Source of the DNA: Chrysemys picta bellii
Taxonomy: Eukaryota; Chordata; Testudines; Emydidae
DNA length: 64,000 nt
Direction of reading: 5' to 3'
Assembly: GCF_011386835.1 (NCBI RefSeq)
Contig: NC_088809.1
Coordinates: 22,823,067-22,887,066, forward strand
Within the stretch, counting starts at the first letter, position 1; the number at the start of each line of letters is the position of its first letter. Positions 32,453-43,957 of the stretch are shown piece after piece. The translations under genes were made by a program, and so were the position numbers. The notes beneath the pieces were generated by a model, which saw only the letters and a list, made by a program, of their open reading frames with translations, was not told the DNA's origin and did not search any database.

Positions 32453-33867
32453 CCTTTCTGCACCATATGGGGCAGGCAGAGCTCTGCCTGGGCGCAGGGG
32501 GAATGGGATGGGGGTAGATCAAGGAAAGGGGGGAGGGGAATGGGTGTGAGGGAAAGAGCTCCTGTCCCAGATGAAGGAATTTGGGGGCAGAGGAAAGGAC
32601 CCTGCTCCACAGAGAGGGGAGAGGGTTTCTGTGAGTGCCAGGGGGCTCCATTTCCCCTTCCACTAGCTCCCCATTTACAGAGAGCCAGAGCAGTACCTGC
32701 AGCAGGGAGCGGGAGTTGCTGGTGGCCTCAGAGGCACAGGCCCTGCAGCGCCTCGGGCACCTGGCGCAAGTGCCGCATGATACGGAGCTGGCGCATCACA
32801 TTGGCCGTGACGTCCTCCTGCTGCAAGGGAACGAGAACCTGTCTGAGACTCAGACGCCTCCCAGGAATCAGGGGGGATTAACGGCCCCTGGAACCAGCAG
32901 CATTTCCACCCAGCCCCTGCCCACCCCTGAGGGATGGATCCCCCCTCCTGACCCCCAGGATGGAGTCTTGTTGTCCTTCCTAGTGACCTCCAGTCGCAAC
33001 CCCCCTCCTTGTACGGGGAGCTCCTGCCACTTCCCCCTCAGTGCCCCTGACAGCTGTTCCACCTCCAATCCACAGCTCAAGTTCTCAGACCCCTCTCCTC
33101 CAGCCCCACCCAGGTTGGGTAGGGAGGGGACTGTAGCGGGGGGGCAGGAGGGATTCTGGCAGCAGTGAAGTGGGATGTGGGGAGGTTGAGACCTTTCCCC
33201 AAGTCACCCCCATCCCATTTCCCTTTCCCCAGCCACTAATGCGGAAGCCGCAGGATGGCAGCCCTGGTGAATGGGACGGATCGGCAGCCCCTGCTGACTA
33301 GGGTTACCATATGTCCGGTTTTTCCCGGACATGTCCTGCTTTTCGGCAATCAAACCCCGGTCCGGGGGGAATTGCCGAAAAGCCAAACATGTCCGGGAAA
33401 ATGCCGGCCGGGCACTTCCCCTCCCGCGGCTGCTCTGCTCCGCTCCTCCCCTCTCAGACTTTAAGAGCCGAGCTGCCCGAGCCAGCGCTACTGGCTTCGG
33501 GCAGCCCCCCCTGCCTCCGGACCCCGAGCCACGGGCCAGGCACTTCTCCTCCCCGGCTCCAGCTGAGCTGCTCCGCTCCTCCCCTCTCAGACTTTAAGGT
33601 TCCAGGTGCTCTGGGGAAGCGCCGGCCGGGGGCGCAGGGTCTGGGGGCTGCCTGGCAAACCGTGAAGCCGGTAGCGCTGGGGCAGCCCTTTCCCCATGGC
33701 TGGGAGTGGGAGGGAGGAGCGGGCGGAGTTAGGGCGGGGAAGGAGCGGAGTTGGGGCGGGTCTAAGGGTGGGGAAATGGGCGGGGCCAGGGCCCGTGGAG
33801 GGTCCTCTTTTTTTATTTATTAGACATGGTAACCCTACTGCTGACTGAATCCTCCTGTTCTCTCCAG
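32451..33867. repeat. Inverted repeat arm 2 (partner 27311-28161)
   Basis: The reverse complement of arm 1, split by the hAT element at 33299-33837. The uninterrupted sequence in arm 1 is the empty insertion site. The arm also contains an MROH exon in the orientation of the minus-strand MROH gene, so arm 2 is probably the original location and arm 1 the copy. Confidence 0.9.
33299..33837 (-). mobile_element. hAT-type element (TAGGGTTACCAT family), reversed, with empty-site counterpart
   Basis: Termini are TAGGGTTACCAT and ATGGTAACCCTA, and the target duplication is CTGCTGAC (33291-33298 and 33838-33845). Arm 1 (about 27327-27345, reverse strand) has a single CTGCTGAC with no element. The interior has the family's GC-rich content in reverse orientation plus a duplicated 'gctgctccgctcctcccctctcagactttaag' piece (33429-33465 and 33567-33598). 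Confidence 0.95.
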
Positions 33868-34370
33868 AACGGGTCCAGCCTTGCCAGCAGCAGGACAAGC
33901 GTCCCCTGCCCATGTGCCTCAGCCCTGCCTGGTCAGACGCCATCACCCGTCAGTCCTTGGCCTCCCAGGCTGCCAGTGATGGGAGCAACTCTGGGTGGTG
34001 GCTCGGGTGACACAGACACCAGACCACTAGGAATTGGGTGCGGCCCTGTGGGACAGGAGAGTCTCGCAGAGGGCACTTGGGGGACTCTCCTGCCCTTCCC
34101 AAGAGCGATAGCACCGTGTCCTGAGAATATAAGTCTGGGATGAGGCAAAGCTTGTCATTAATTAGCCTGGCTAAAGAGCTGGGTGGAGCTGCTCCGGGGA
34201 CAAGCTGGCTTGCTCCTGCTCATGGAGGTGAATTCATCTCCCTTCCCAGGAGCACCTGCTCTCCCTTTCATTCCCCACCAGGCTCCTTGTGCCAGGCCAG
34301 GGAATGGCCACAGGATGGGAATGAGGCCTGGGCCCCGCCCCAATCTCCTGAGTCTAATGCAGCTGCTCAC
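33868..34370. other. Intronic sequence of the MROH remnant, nothing else recognised
   Basis: It lies between the truncated sixth exon and arm 2. Open frames here do not match MROH and lack splice support. Confidence 0.4.
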
Positions 34371-34665
34371 CTTGTCCCCCATCAGCTGCTGGGTTTCCCC
34401 CAGGAGGGAGTAGGTGACAGGGAGAGAGACACACACACATTTGTCCTTCTGGTTGCAGGGCTTGTGTCCTTCCAATCCCATTGGTGGCTGCACAGTGGGC
34501 AGAGTCCTCGCTGCGTGCCCGGCCCAACAGAATTGCAGGGCGTGGTGTGGAACACAGAAAGAGATAGAGAGACTCATCCTCCAGCCGGGGTCAGTCTGAG
34601 AGAAATTGGCTGGGGTCCCAGTCTCACTCTTCTAGCGGGTGCCATTTCCCAGCTGGGTTCCTTAC

Positions 34666-34801
34666 CCCTCTGGTGCAGCAGCAGCTGGTAGAGCCGGTAA
34701 ACCCCCTCCCTGGCCTGCCGGCTGATGTCCTTGGCTGGGTCACTGACGGACAGAGCCAGCTGTGCCATGTGGTGACCCATCCTGGGGAATTCCGCTGAGT
34801 T
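34666..34801 (-). pseudogene. MROH exon (136 nt)
   Basis: Acceptor TCCATTAG and donor GAGGG/GTAAGG. It reads NSAEFPRMGHHMAQLAL...RLYQLLLHQRG, a strongly MROH-typical stretch. Confidence 0.85.
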
Positions 34802-35236
34802 CTAATGGACGGGAGAGGGAGAGGGGACTCCATCAGCATTTTCCTGTCAGCTCCCAGTCCCCACCCGGGCCAGGACTCTCCTTCCCCTCAGCCCCTCTGT
34901 AGGAGATGCTAGAGCCAGACCCTTAATTTCCTCTGCCCCCAAGGAAGCCTGGAGCAGAGGGCTGTGGGCAGGGCCCTCCATGAGGACTTGCTTCCCCAGC
35001 TGCTCCAGGATGACAGGGAGGCATGAACCTGGAGCACAGTCCCCTTAAAAGCCCAGAGTCACCACTTAACTAGACAAGAAGAACTTGACTCAAGCCAGGC
35101 TCACTCTCTGCTCTGACTCTGCCTCCCCAAGAGGAACACTCCTAACCCACAGCCCCTGCAGCAGCAGATCCTACAGCCCGTCGGAGCCAGATCACCTACG
35201 CCTGGAGTCAGGAAGCTGGGGTCAGAGGTCACTTAT

Positions 35237-35341
35237 GTCAAACTCAGGGAGGGTGATGGTGGATCTGAGCAGGGCCGTGCTGCTCTTAACGGCCCTGGCT
35301 CTCTCTCGCGGCACCCTGGACACGATCCAGTAGTTAATGTG
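35237..35341 (-). pseudogene. MROH exon (105 nt) with lost splice donor
   Basis: Acceptor CCCACAG and phase 0 entry. It reads HINYWIVSRV...TLPEFD. The bases after the final GAC codon are ATAAGT where GTAAGT is expected, a change consistent with CpG decay. The next exon (34801) follows in phase, so the exon end is fixed by homology even though the donor is broken. Confidence 0.75.
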
Positions 35342-35474
35342 CTGTGGGGTAAGGAGGCATTGCACTGACTGCCCTGACCAAGGATGCCCACTGGGGGCCC
35401 GGCTAGGAGGACAGACTGGAAAATGGATCTAAGAGTGAAGGTAAAATTGCCCCCACCCCTCTCATCGGGCTCAC

Positions 35475-35570
35475 CTCCAAGATGTACTGGAGCCTGTCGG
35501 TGTCTGGGGACTCTGCCAGCAGGTTCCCCAGCATGGCGTCCAGGAGGTCTGGCAAGACCCTAGGCAGATC
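35475..35570 (-). pseudogene. MROH exon (96 nt)
   Basis: Acceptor TGCTTTCAG and donor GGAG/GTGAGC. Phase 0 at both ends. It reads DLPRVLPDLLDAMLGN...LQYILE. Confidence 0.8.
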
Positions 35571-35778
35571 CTGAAAGCAAGGGAGAGCCATGGGTCAGAG
35601 TTAGGGAAACTGGGGCTACATCTGCCACAGGATGAGAAGTGGGGTCTCTGGGAAGCACTGGTGAGACCCCAAACACATATCCTGGCCTCTCTCCTTCACA
35701 TCCCACTGCAGGCAATTAGCAAGGATTCATGGCAGGATGACAGCTGGCTCTTCAATCCATGACTTCAGCATGATCTAC

Positions 35779-35884
35779 CTGCACTTGGGTGGTGTCCTTC
35801 TCCATGCCCAGGGTGAAGACGGCGTGCAGGGCAGCTCGGAGGAGGTGGGTCTCCAGCTCTGGCTCCAGGGCAGGCGTCATGGTG
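35779..35884 (-). pseudogene. MROH exon (106 nt)
   Basis: Acceptor CTTGCCAG and donor GCAG/GTAGA. It reads TMTPALEPELE...EKDTTQVQ and leaves in phase 0. Confidence 0.75.
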
Positions 35885-36305
35885 CTGGCAAGAGAGAGGA
35901 GCCGGCATTAGACTGTGCAGTGCGGGGATGGGACTGGCACCATCACGCAGGTGAAACTGCAGCGAAATGGGCACAGGCTGGCAAGAATGGAAACTGAGGC
36001 ACCGAGCCAGGGAATGACAAGGCCAAGGTTTCTCAGACAGACAGTGGCAGGGCAGGAATAGCCCCTGTTCCCTGGACCCTGCTGCCCCTCCTGTATCTGA
36101 TCCTGGGAGTGAGCCTCTCCCAAAGCCGTTGCAATGTTACTGGAGTGAAAAGAACAGCCCAGCCAGGAGAGAGTGACCCTTCCCCGCACCTCTGCCAGAG
36201 GAGCCACCCTTGGGCGGTGACCTGGGAGTGGGAGGGGCAGTGACTCCCCGCCCTGGGCCTGAGCAGCGCTGGGGTTAGGGGAACCGGGCCGGAGGGTCTC
36301 GGTAC

Positions 36306-36385
36306 CTGAGGTTGCCCACAGCAATCAGGGAGTTAGCGAGGACGGCGCCGGGTGGAGAGTTATCAGGCAGCTCCTCAATGAGCTC
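36306..36385 (-). pseudogene. MROH exon (80 nt), first recognised
   Basis: Acceptor CTCACAG and donor CTCAG/GTACC are good. The exon ends two bases into a serine codon completed by the next exon (35884). No upstream exon is certain; a weak candidate with a good donor (GCTCTCTG/GTGAGA) lies at 38037-38088. Confidence 0.7.
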
Positions 36386-36728
36386 CTGTGAGACCCAAAG
36401 GAGACAAAGGAGCGTGTGAGATTCGGGCCACACTGACACTTCCCAGTGAGGAGATTACACAGCCAGGGCCCCACACAGCCAGCAGGATCCCCCCACCTGC
36501 CTCCCGCTCCTCCGATTCCTGCCCAATAGTGACCACTCTCCGAATTTCTCCCGTCTCTTCGCCCCGACCATTTCTGGTTTCTGCAGACTAGATGTTTTAG
36601 CAAAGTTTAGAATTCCTTGGTGCTCAACACCGTGAAACTCCCCTTTCTCCTTCACAAAGGGCTTTAACGCCCCTTATCTCACCCAGGCTCTCGACTGCCC
36701 AAAGTTGGAGAATTGTCCCTGTTCCCAC

Positions 36729-37370
36729 TGCAGAGCACCCCCCACGACACACACACAGAGTCCTCCTGGTGGTGGGAGGGGAACAGGGGAAAGGACAGAA
36801 GACGTAAGAGATGAAGAGAAAGGAGGGAGGGATGGAGGAAAAGGTAAAACAAAAAGGACAAACCCTAATGTCCCCAGTGATTCTAAGGGACAAAATCCCA
36901 GGTGGGGAATAAAATTTGGCCACCTTAAGCTTTTGTTTTCCATACCTAAAATTCAGCTGGCGCCAGATGGATCAGACTGAACAGGTTCCAAACCTCTCGG
37001 AGGCTCTTACCTTCTGAACAGGGACGTCTGTTTTCTAATAAAATCAGGAAAAAGAAAAGAGAAAACTCAAAAGAGGTTCCTCCTGGCGCTCATGTACGTG
37101 AACCTAAATACTCTCTCAGTCCTCAAAGAGAGACCTCGAGAAGGAGACTTGCTGAAGCAAAGCTACAGGGGACTCTGAGGTTTCCCTGGCCCTGCGCCCC
37201 TGTGCTGCCTGGCTGATGTCAGCATCTCTCTGTGAGGTCACCACCTCCCCAGCACCTTTGACCAATAGGCTGAGGTCCTGAAAAAGGCCTTTGTGATGTC
37301 ACTGTCACACCCACTCCTCCCCTGCAGTGCTAATGTCCTGCCACAGGGCAGACACTTTGGAGGTTTGAGC
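36729..37370. repeat. Module A, copy c
   Basis: A direct copy of about 40-670, including the purine-rich start, the CCAAT box and both TGATGTCA octamers. It lies about 350 bp upstream (minus-strand sense) of the first recognised MROH exon, the closest link between the module and a gene. Confidence 0.85.
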
Positions 37371-38098
37371 TACACAAAGAGGAGACACTTAGATCTCAAA
37401 AATTAGATGAGATGTTTCAGTCTGAGCTAAGTAGTTGCTGCTCTTAACAATTGCAACATAATAAAATACAAATAAAATAGACTATTTCAGCCATTCTATT
37501 ATGTCATAATCTGATCTGCGTAAACATGATAGGACACCTCATCTTATGCACTGCTCCTAGTGACACTCTCCAATAGATCCCCATTCTCCACCGGCCGGGA
37601 GGTAGGTAGGGGCGGATTGTTATCCCTACTTGAAAGAGGGAGAAGCTAAGGCTGAGAAAGGAGAATTAACTTCTCTTAGGTCACACAGCCAGTCCGTGGC
37701 AGAGTTGGGAATAGGACCCAAGAGCCCCGATTTTCAAACTAACCATTGGATCTTGAATTTCAGACATTGAATGACCTGAATAAAGTGCTCTCAAGTGAGT
37801 TCCAGACCAGCAAGAGTTCATAGTAATTATTCAGCAAGTATTTTAGGAGAACTGGAATGGTAGAGAAAATAATGAACTGCAGAGAAGCAGCAAAATTTGT
37901 CGAACATATGACTGGTTATGACTATTTACTTGGTCTTAAAAGAAAACAACAGGGACCTGAGTCTCCTCCCTGTCAATAACCCCCTGCTCAGCCAATCAGG
38001 GTAGAGACCGAGGGGCGGGAGGATGAGGGTTCTCACCAGAGAGCCCAAAGGATGGCCCAGGTCATCGCTGGGGATCACTGTCTGAGCACTATTTCAGC
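37371..38098. other. Mixed spacer with inverted fragment and MIR-like SINE
   Basis: 37371-37580 is the inverted counterpart of 31080-31290. 37600-37745 contains MIR-like wording ('taggtcacacagccagtccgtggcagagttggg'). 38037-38088 is a weak minus-strand exon candidate with donor CTG/GTGAGA and a poor acceptor. Confidence 0.5.
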
Positions 38099-39054
38099 CC
38101 CACATTTTTCGGTGGACCTCCCACAATGGGAGTTGTAGAGCACCCCCCAGGACACACACACCCCTCCTGGTGGTGGGAGGGGAACGGGGAAAGGACGAAA
38201 GAAGTAAGAGATGAAAAGAAAGGAGGGAGGGATGGAGGAAAAGGTAAAACAAAAAGGACAAACCTTAATGTCCTCAGAGATTCTAAGGGACAAAATCCCA
38301 GGTGGGGAATAAAATTTGACCACCTTAAGCTAGTGTTTTCCATGCCTAAAATTCAGCTGGCGCCAGATGCAGCAGACTGAACAGGTTCCAAACCTCTCGG
38401 AGGCTCTTACCTTCTAAACAGGGACGTCAGTTTTCTAGTGAAATCAGGAAAAAGAAAGGAGAAAACTCAAAAGAGGTTCCTCCTGGTGCTCACATACATG
38501 AACCCAAATACTCTCTCAGACCTCAAAGAGAGACCTCGAGAAGGAGTCTTGCTGAAGCAAAGCCACAGGGGTCTCTGAGGTTTCCCTGGCCCTGCGCCCC
38601 TGTCCTGCCTGGCTGATGTCAGTATCTCTCTGTGAGGTCACCACCTCCCCTGCACCTTTGGCCAATAGGCTGAGGTCCTGCAAAAAGCCTTTGTGATGTC
38701 ACTGCCACACCCACCCCTCCCCTGCAGTGCTAATGTCCTGCCACAGGCCAGACACTTTGGAGGTTTGAGCTAGTCCCTGTGGATCACCCCACTCAATGAG
38801 TGTTCATTCTAGGAAGCAAGCCGGCTAGACAGTAAAACATCACAAGCTGCTCCCAATGCTACACGCGGTTTCTCAGAAATGAGTAGACTTTATGGCCAGA
38901 AGAGACAGTTAGAGCATCTAATCTGACCCCCTGCATATCACAGGCCTCCTGTCTACCACAATAGCTACTTTTGGGGCAAACACATTCCGGAAAGGCATCT
39001 AGTCTTTATTAATGACATCAAGAGATGGAGAATCCACCACTTTCCTTGGTAGCT
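38099..39054. repeat. Module A, copy d
   Basis: Nearly identical to 1-956, with the same order of purine-rich start, CCAAT box, two TGATGTCA octamers and a reversed CR1 end. The join to the 4107 equivalent at 39054/39055 is abrupt ('ggtagctt' to 'gtgaaaataagc'). Confidence 0.9.
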
Positions 39055-39340
39055 TGTGAAAATAAGCACTGAAAATAAGGCCTCTTGCATGTGTCTGAAG
39101 ATGGGCCCTCAAAATCACGTCACTGTATGAAATCTTGACCGCCTCCTCAGCTGTGACCACGGCCTGTCTCACCTAACCCCCAGCGCTGTCGTTTGCTCAT
39201 GATCCCATCATCCTTGACGCCTCCACGCATTATTTCTGCCATTATCTTACTCAAAATCAAAGCTAGATTTTCCAGGAGGGACTTTAAGGATCTCTCATTA
39301 CTGTATTTGAAGCCTGGCAGCTCATTTGGTTCTATCTTGG

Positions 39341-39543
39341 GCCTCGTCTACACAGGAACATTAATCTGGATCCAGTAAAGGTGTGAATTAAAACTGGATT
39401 AGTTAAACTGGATTAATCCCCTATGTTCACACTCTAATTTGGAATAAAACTGCCCTTAATTCAAGTTTAGTTCAGTTCACATCCTGATCCACTATAAGTA
39501 TACTGGTATGATAATGCCAGTGAATCTCCCCCTGCAGACAAGC
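39341..39543. mobile_element. Short inverted-repeat element, unit 2
   Basis: The duplicate of 4389-4591 with the same ends and neighbours. Confidence 0.45.
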
Positions 39544-42156
39544 TCTGGGACTTTAGTTCCCCTGTGGCTTTTCAAAGCCACGTGCCAGTGGGTTGGTAAA
39601 GTCAGTAGCTAATCTCTAAACATGCCGCGCTGCCCTGGCCAGACATGCTGATTCATATGTAATCCAGCTTCCACGTGATTCCTCTCACTGGCCTTTTGCC
39701 AGCCGTTGGTTAACGCGACCCAGTCCCGGCGGCGGTTTTCAAGGCTTCGGGAAGTCCTTTTCAAATCTTTGAGGTTGAAAAGTGGCCCAGTGGCTTAGCC
39801 GCGTTAGCCTCACGTGGATTGCTACTGGGCTAACGGATGGGCTGTTGTGTGTTACAGAAATGTCCCCGCGAGCTCTCACAGCCTGAGCGACGCCAGCAGG
39901 AGTGAGAACGGTGTCGCCCGCTCAGGTGATCACCTCAGTGTGCCGCAGATCCCCCCGGGAGCACCAGTGGAGTTGTCTGCTAGAAAGGAGACTGATTTAT
40001 GGCTGCTAATTAGGGGCTGGATTGGGGTCCGCCCCCGGGGGGTGGGAGAGGAGGAGGCTGCCAGGAACAATGGCTTAGAGCAGTAGATTGTTCCCCTAGA
40101 GGCACATGGACGAAGTAGACAGCCCCCACCTAGCGTGGGGGAGGGACAGGGTCCTGGCTGTACCCGCTGGTCTGCAGAGGGGCACTGTGGGCACTGGATG
40201 GTGCAGGGAGCGGGCTGCGTGCCAGGCTGTGTGGGAGGGGTTTGCTTCCGGCATCACAGTCATCACAGCCCCGCACAGCCCCGCACGGCCCCGCACGGCC
40301 CCGACGCAGCACAGGGCCCAAATGGCAGGACCCAGCCGGTGGCAATGGTAAAAATGAATCTCAGCCTAAGCGCAAGGTGCTTTGGGCAACAGGTTCAAGG
40401 CAACAATACAATGGCGCCAGCGCCCTCTAGTGACTGCCTGTGTAAATACAGCGCGTCTGCTGGCATTGCTGCCTCCCAGAGGCAATGACCTCTGACACTG
40501 GTGGTACAAATTCTTCCCGGGCCTGCTGCCTTTGTGGTCCGTATGCAGCAGCCGTTAGCCGTGAGGGCACGAGCTGTCGGGGGCTTTTCCGCTCCCCCAG
40601 TCACCAATACGTTTTTGCAAGGAGTGTGTTTAAGTCGCAATGGGTCGGGATTTACGTTCATGTCAGGATCCTGGTTTCTGAACTTCCTTAACTCTGTCTA
40701 AGCCAGGGAAAGTTTGCAAACACTTCCCACCAGCACCAGCACCAGCACCGGGCCAGCCCCATGGGTCATAGCGGCCGTGGGAGCCTGACTGAATCTGGGC
40801 TGCTGGCTTTTTTTAGACACTGTGTTAGCTGTCCCTGCTCAGAGTAGGTATCATGGATCGGGCGCTTCAAACAGCGTCCACAGCTGACGTCCGAGAGAGG
40901 TAGATCAGAGCAGGGCCAATGTAATGGACGGGGCACCATTGGTAGGGACTTGAGACTCTGGATCTAAAAGCAGGATCGGCCGCTGCTCATGTTAAAGGAC
41001 CCAGCTGTGTGAACCCAAGCGCTGGAGGTGACGCAAACCGCTGTCTATGGCCTGGCCACTAAAGGGGGACAGAGACACCATGTGACCGTGGGTTACGGTA
41101 GCAATAGTGCAGACAAGGCTGCAGCGGGACGGGCACCGGCAGGGTTTGTGGCGCACAGCCCTACAGCCAAGAAATGAAGGGGGTGGTTCAGCTCAAAGTG
41201 GCAATGGCTTTTTTAACCCTTTAAAGAAGATCCCCGGGGCAGCCGTGCAATGACGTAGTGTAAGAACATCGCTGGGACGTGGGATCATAACAGGGGCAAA
41301 GCTTAGGTGAGAATCCAACTGAACACGTCACCAGAGGATCTATTCATTTACAAAACCAGTGTCAGAGCACGGGCAACTCATGATTTTAGTGTTTTTGCTT
41401 AAAGTCCCAGCTCCCAGACTCCTGTGATCCTAGGGGACTCTCGGCTGTCGTTTTTCTTTGAAACGTGACCCCTCGAGGTTCAAAAAGCAGAAGGCAAATA
41501 AAAGACAGCGGTGGTGGGCCTAGGTCAGCGCTCCAGCCTGGGACACAGGGAGACCGGCTTCAGGCCCCTGCGCTGCCGCAGACTCCCTGTGGGACCTAAT
41601 TTCCATTGAGTCTAAACACCTTTGAGCGTCTGGGCCTTAGTCTCTCTCAGCCTCAGCTCCCCAGCTGTCCAATGGGGATACCAGCCCTGCCGCACGAGGT
41701 GCTGTGAGGGTAAATATTGTAGAGACTGGGGGATGCTCCAATACTACGGGATGGGAGACAGGTGTAAAAAATCTCGTGGTTTTGAAGCCAGGCTGACTAG
41801 TGGTGCTCGAATGCCTGGGCTGAGCCATGCTGCGGTCACAGCCCCATCTACTGTTAGGGTTAGAAAACCTGTCTCAGCACCTCTGTCAACTCTTACCCCT
41901 ACAGCTAATCTCTGTCATGCTGCCTGCCGGGCCCCAAGAGCGTGCGTACCAACCCCAGGGCACAAACCCCAAACTGGCTGTGAGGTCTCCACTTAGATTT
42001 CACCAACCAATCATCAAGTGCAAACTCCTCAGGCGCTAAAAAAGCCTAACCATGGAGTCACAGACAGTCCCCGTGGGTACTCCAATCTGTCTTGCCACGC
42101 AGGTGAGCTACCCTTGTGATAGATGGTCCCTTACACCAAGAATCACAGCAATATTC

Positions 42157-42250
42157 CGTATAAAGCAACAGAGAGTCCTGTGGTACCTTTAAGACTAACA
42201 GATGTATTGGAGCATAAGCTTTCGTGGGTGAATACCCACTTCGTCAGACG
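42157..42250 (+). mobile_element. SINE-like insertion, unit 2
   Basis: It has the same insertion flanks as 7102-7195. The right-hand target copy has changed to CAGCAATATTT. Confidence 0.75.
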
Positions 42251-43390
42251 CAGCAATATTTAGGCTAATCCCAGTCCCAAAGGATCAGTCACTTACCCCA
42301 GGTCAATTGTACCTTAAATCTCATACCAAAGACAACGTTTGTAGACAATCCTATAATAAACTATATAGGGATTTATTAATAGGAAAAGGAAACTAGAGGG
42401 TTATTTACAAGGTTAAAGCAGGTAAACATACACACACAAATGAGTTACAATCTTAAGTTTCAAAAGCTAATAAAAGTCTATAATAAGCAAGCTCTATATG
42501 TCCTTTAAGACTAAGCAACTGGGGATCTCTTGCATATGCCTAACAAACCTTGCCCCCCCAGACTCCAAGCAGCACAAAGATAATCAGCGCCTCCTTGTTA
42601 GGGGTTTTATCCCCCTGCTCTCATGTGCTCTGAGCTGCAAACTCAACTGATGTGAGGAATCCAATTGCATGACTCATCTTCATTCGGGATGGTGGGGCGG
42701 AAGAGCAGAGCAACAAAGTCTTTTGTCCTTTGTCCACAATAGTCCATCTGGTGTCCATGGGCCTTTCTTGCTAAGCAGGATGTAACACCTTCAGTTGCAG
42801 ATCCCTCCATCACACGAGTTAATCTCTCTCTCCAGTCGGGTGATTTATACAGTTACAGAGGCTTACAATATAACTGCTCAAATACTACCTTGCCATATAG
42901 GATACAGATGTTATACATTAGATTAAAGCTGCAGCAACTCACATGCATTTAATGCAGTCTAAAGGCTAAACACATTCTTATAATTCGAATAACTGTTTTA
43001 ACAACACTAATACACAGGGGAGCAAGACTGTTTCCAGCTCTGTATTTGGCTGTCTTCAGCGGAGACAGGGGGACCTTGGCATGAGCTGGCACCTGGTCTG
43101 CTAGCGTCATAATCTCACGCGGCACCTGCCGAGAGCAGCAGGCTCTCAAGAGAAGCCAGAGCTCGGATGAGAAAACGTATGCAGGAGTGTAGCAGAGACA
43201 GCCTGCCCTTATAAGAGGACAGTGGGCCAGGAGCAGACAGACTCTCTCTACCTCCAGGGACGCCGGGCCGGGCCGGGCCTGGGGGGGCCTACCTAGAGGT
43301 GCCTAGAGTGAGGCAGGGCTGGGGAAAGGCCAGAGGGGCTGGGGAGCTCCAGGCTGACAACTCCCCAGGCTGCAGGGCCATGTTCAAGGC

Positions 43391-43957
43391 TAGGGTTACC
43401 ATTCTTAAGGTTTTAGAAAAGAGGATACTCCACGTGGCCCTGGCCCCGCTCCTTCCCCTCCCCAACTCCACCCCTCCCCCAAAGTCCCAGCCCCAACTCC
43501 GCCCCTTCGCTGCCCCGGCCCTGCCCCAACTCCACCCCTCCCCCAAAGTCCCCACCCCAACTCCGCCCCTTCCCTGCTCCGGCCCTGCCCCAACTCCGCC
43601 CCTCCCCCAAAGTCCCCGCCCCAACTCCGCCCCCTCCGGCTGGGCACTTCCCCAGCGCAGCTGGAGTCCGTGAGGGGAAGCGCCTGGCCGGGGGCAGGGT
43701 CTGGAGGTCTGGGGGCTGCCTGGCAAACCGTGAAGCCGGTAGCACTTGGGCAACTCCGCTCTTCAGCTGCACAGAGCTGAGGAGTCAGGGAGCAGCAGCA
43801 GTCGCCGGAGCCTGCTCTAAGGTAAACCAGGGATGCCGGCAAAGCTGGGAGTATTTTTCCCGGACACGTTCGGCTTTTTGGAAATTCCCCCCAGACGGGG
43901 GTTTGATTACCAAAAAGCCGGACATGTCCGGGAAAAACCGGACGTATGGTAACCCTA
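43391..43957 (+). mobile_element. hAT-type element (TAGGGTTACCAT family), unit 2
   Basis: Same site as 8308-8915. The left target copy is now TTCAAGGC and the right is TCCAAGGC. The interior array has a different number of 'ccccaactccgcccct' repeats and a private deletion of the first half of the inner inverted pair. Confidence 0.85.

Larger units (their letters stand above)
32697..36385 (-). pseudogene. MROH-family (maestro HEAT-like repeat) gene remnant, multi-exon
   Basis: Exons on the minus strand are 36385-36306, 35884-35779, 35570-35475, 35341-35237, 34801-34666, about 34416-34371 and 32820-32697. The first five join in matching phases and read as a continuous MROH-like protein (ELIEELPDNSPPGAV; HLLRAALHAVFTLGM; DLPRVLPDLLDAMLG; HINYWIVSRV; GHHMAQLALSVSDPAKDI), i.e. 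stacked helical HEAT repeats. Breaks: the donor after 35237 reads AT instead of GT; the segment normally following the RLYQLLLHQRG exon is missing; the sixth exon is only its 3' end (LLGETQQLMGDK, good donor); the last has a TGA. No first exon is evident. MROH proteins are armadillo-type scaffolds of mostly unknown function and are often multicopy in reptiles and birds. It could be a decayed copy or a partly expressed gene. Confidence 0.8.

Noticed and set aside
38037..38088. Upstream MROH exon candidate on the minus strand
   Set aside because: The donor is good, but the acceptor lacks a polypyrimidine tract and the peptide is too short to assign; mentioned only as a possibility.
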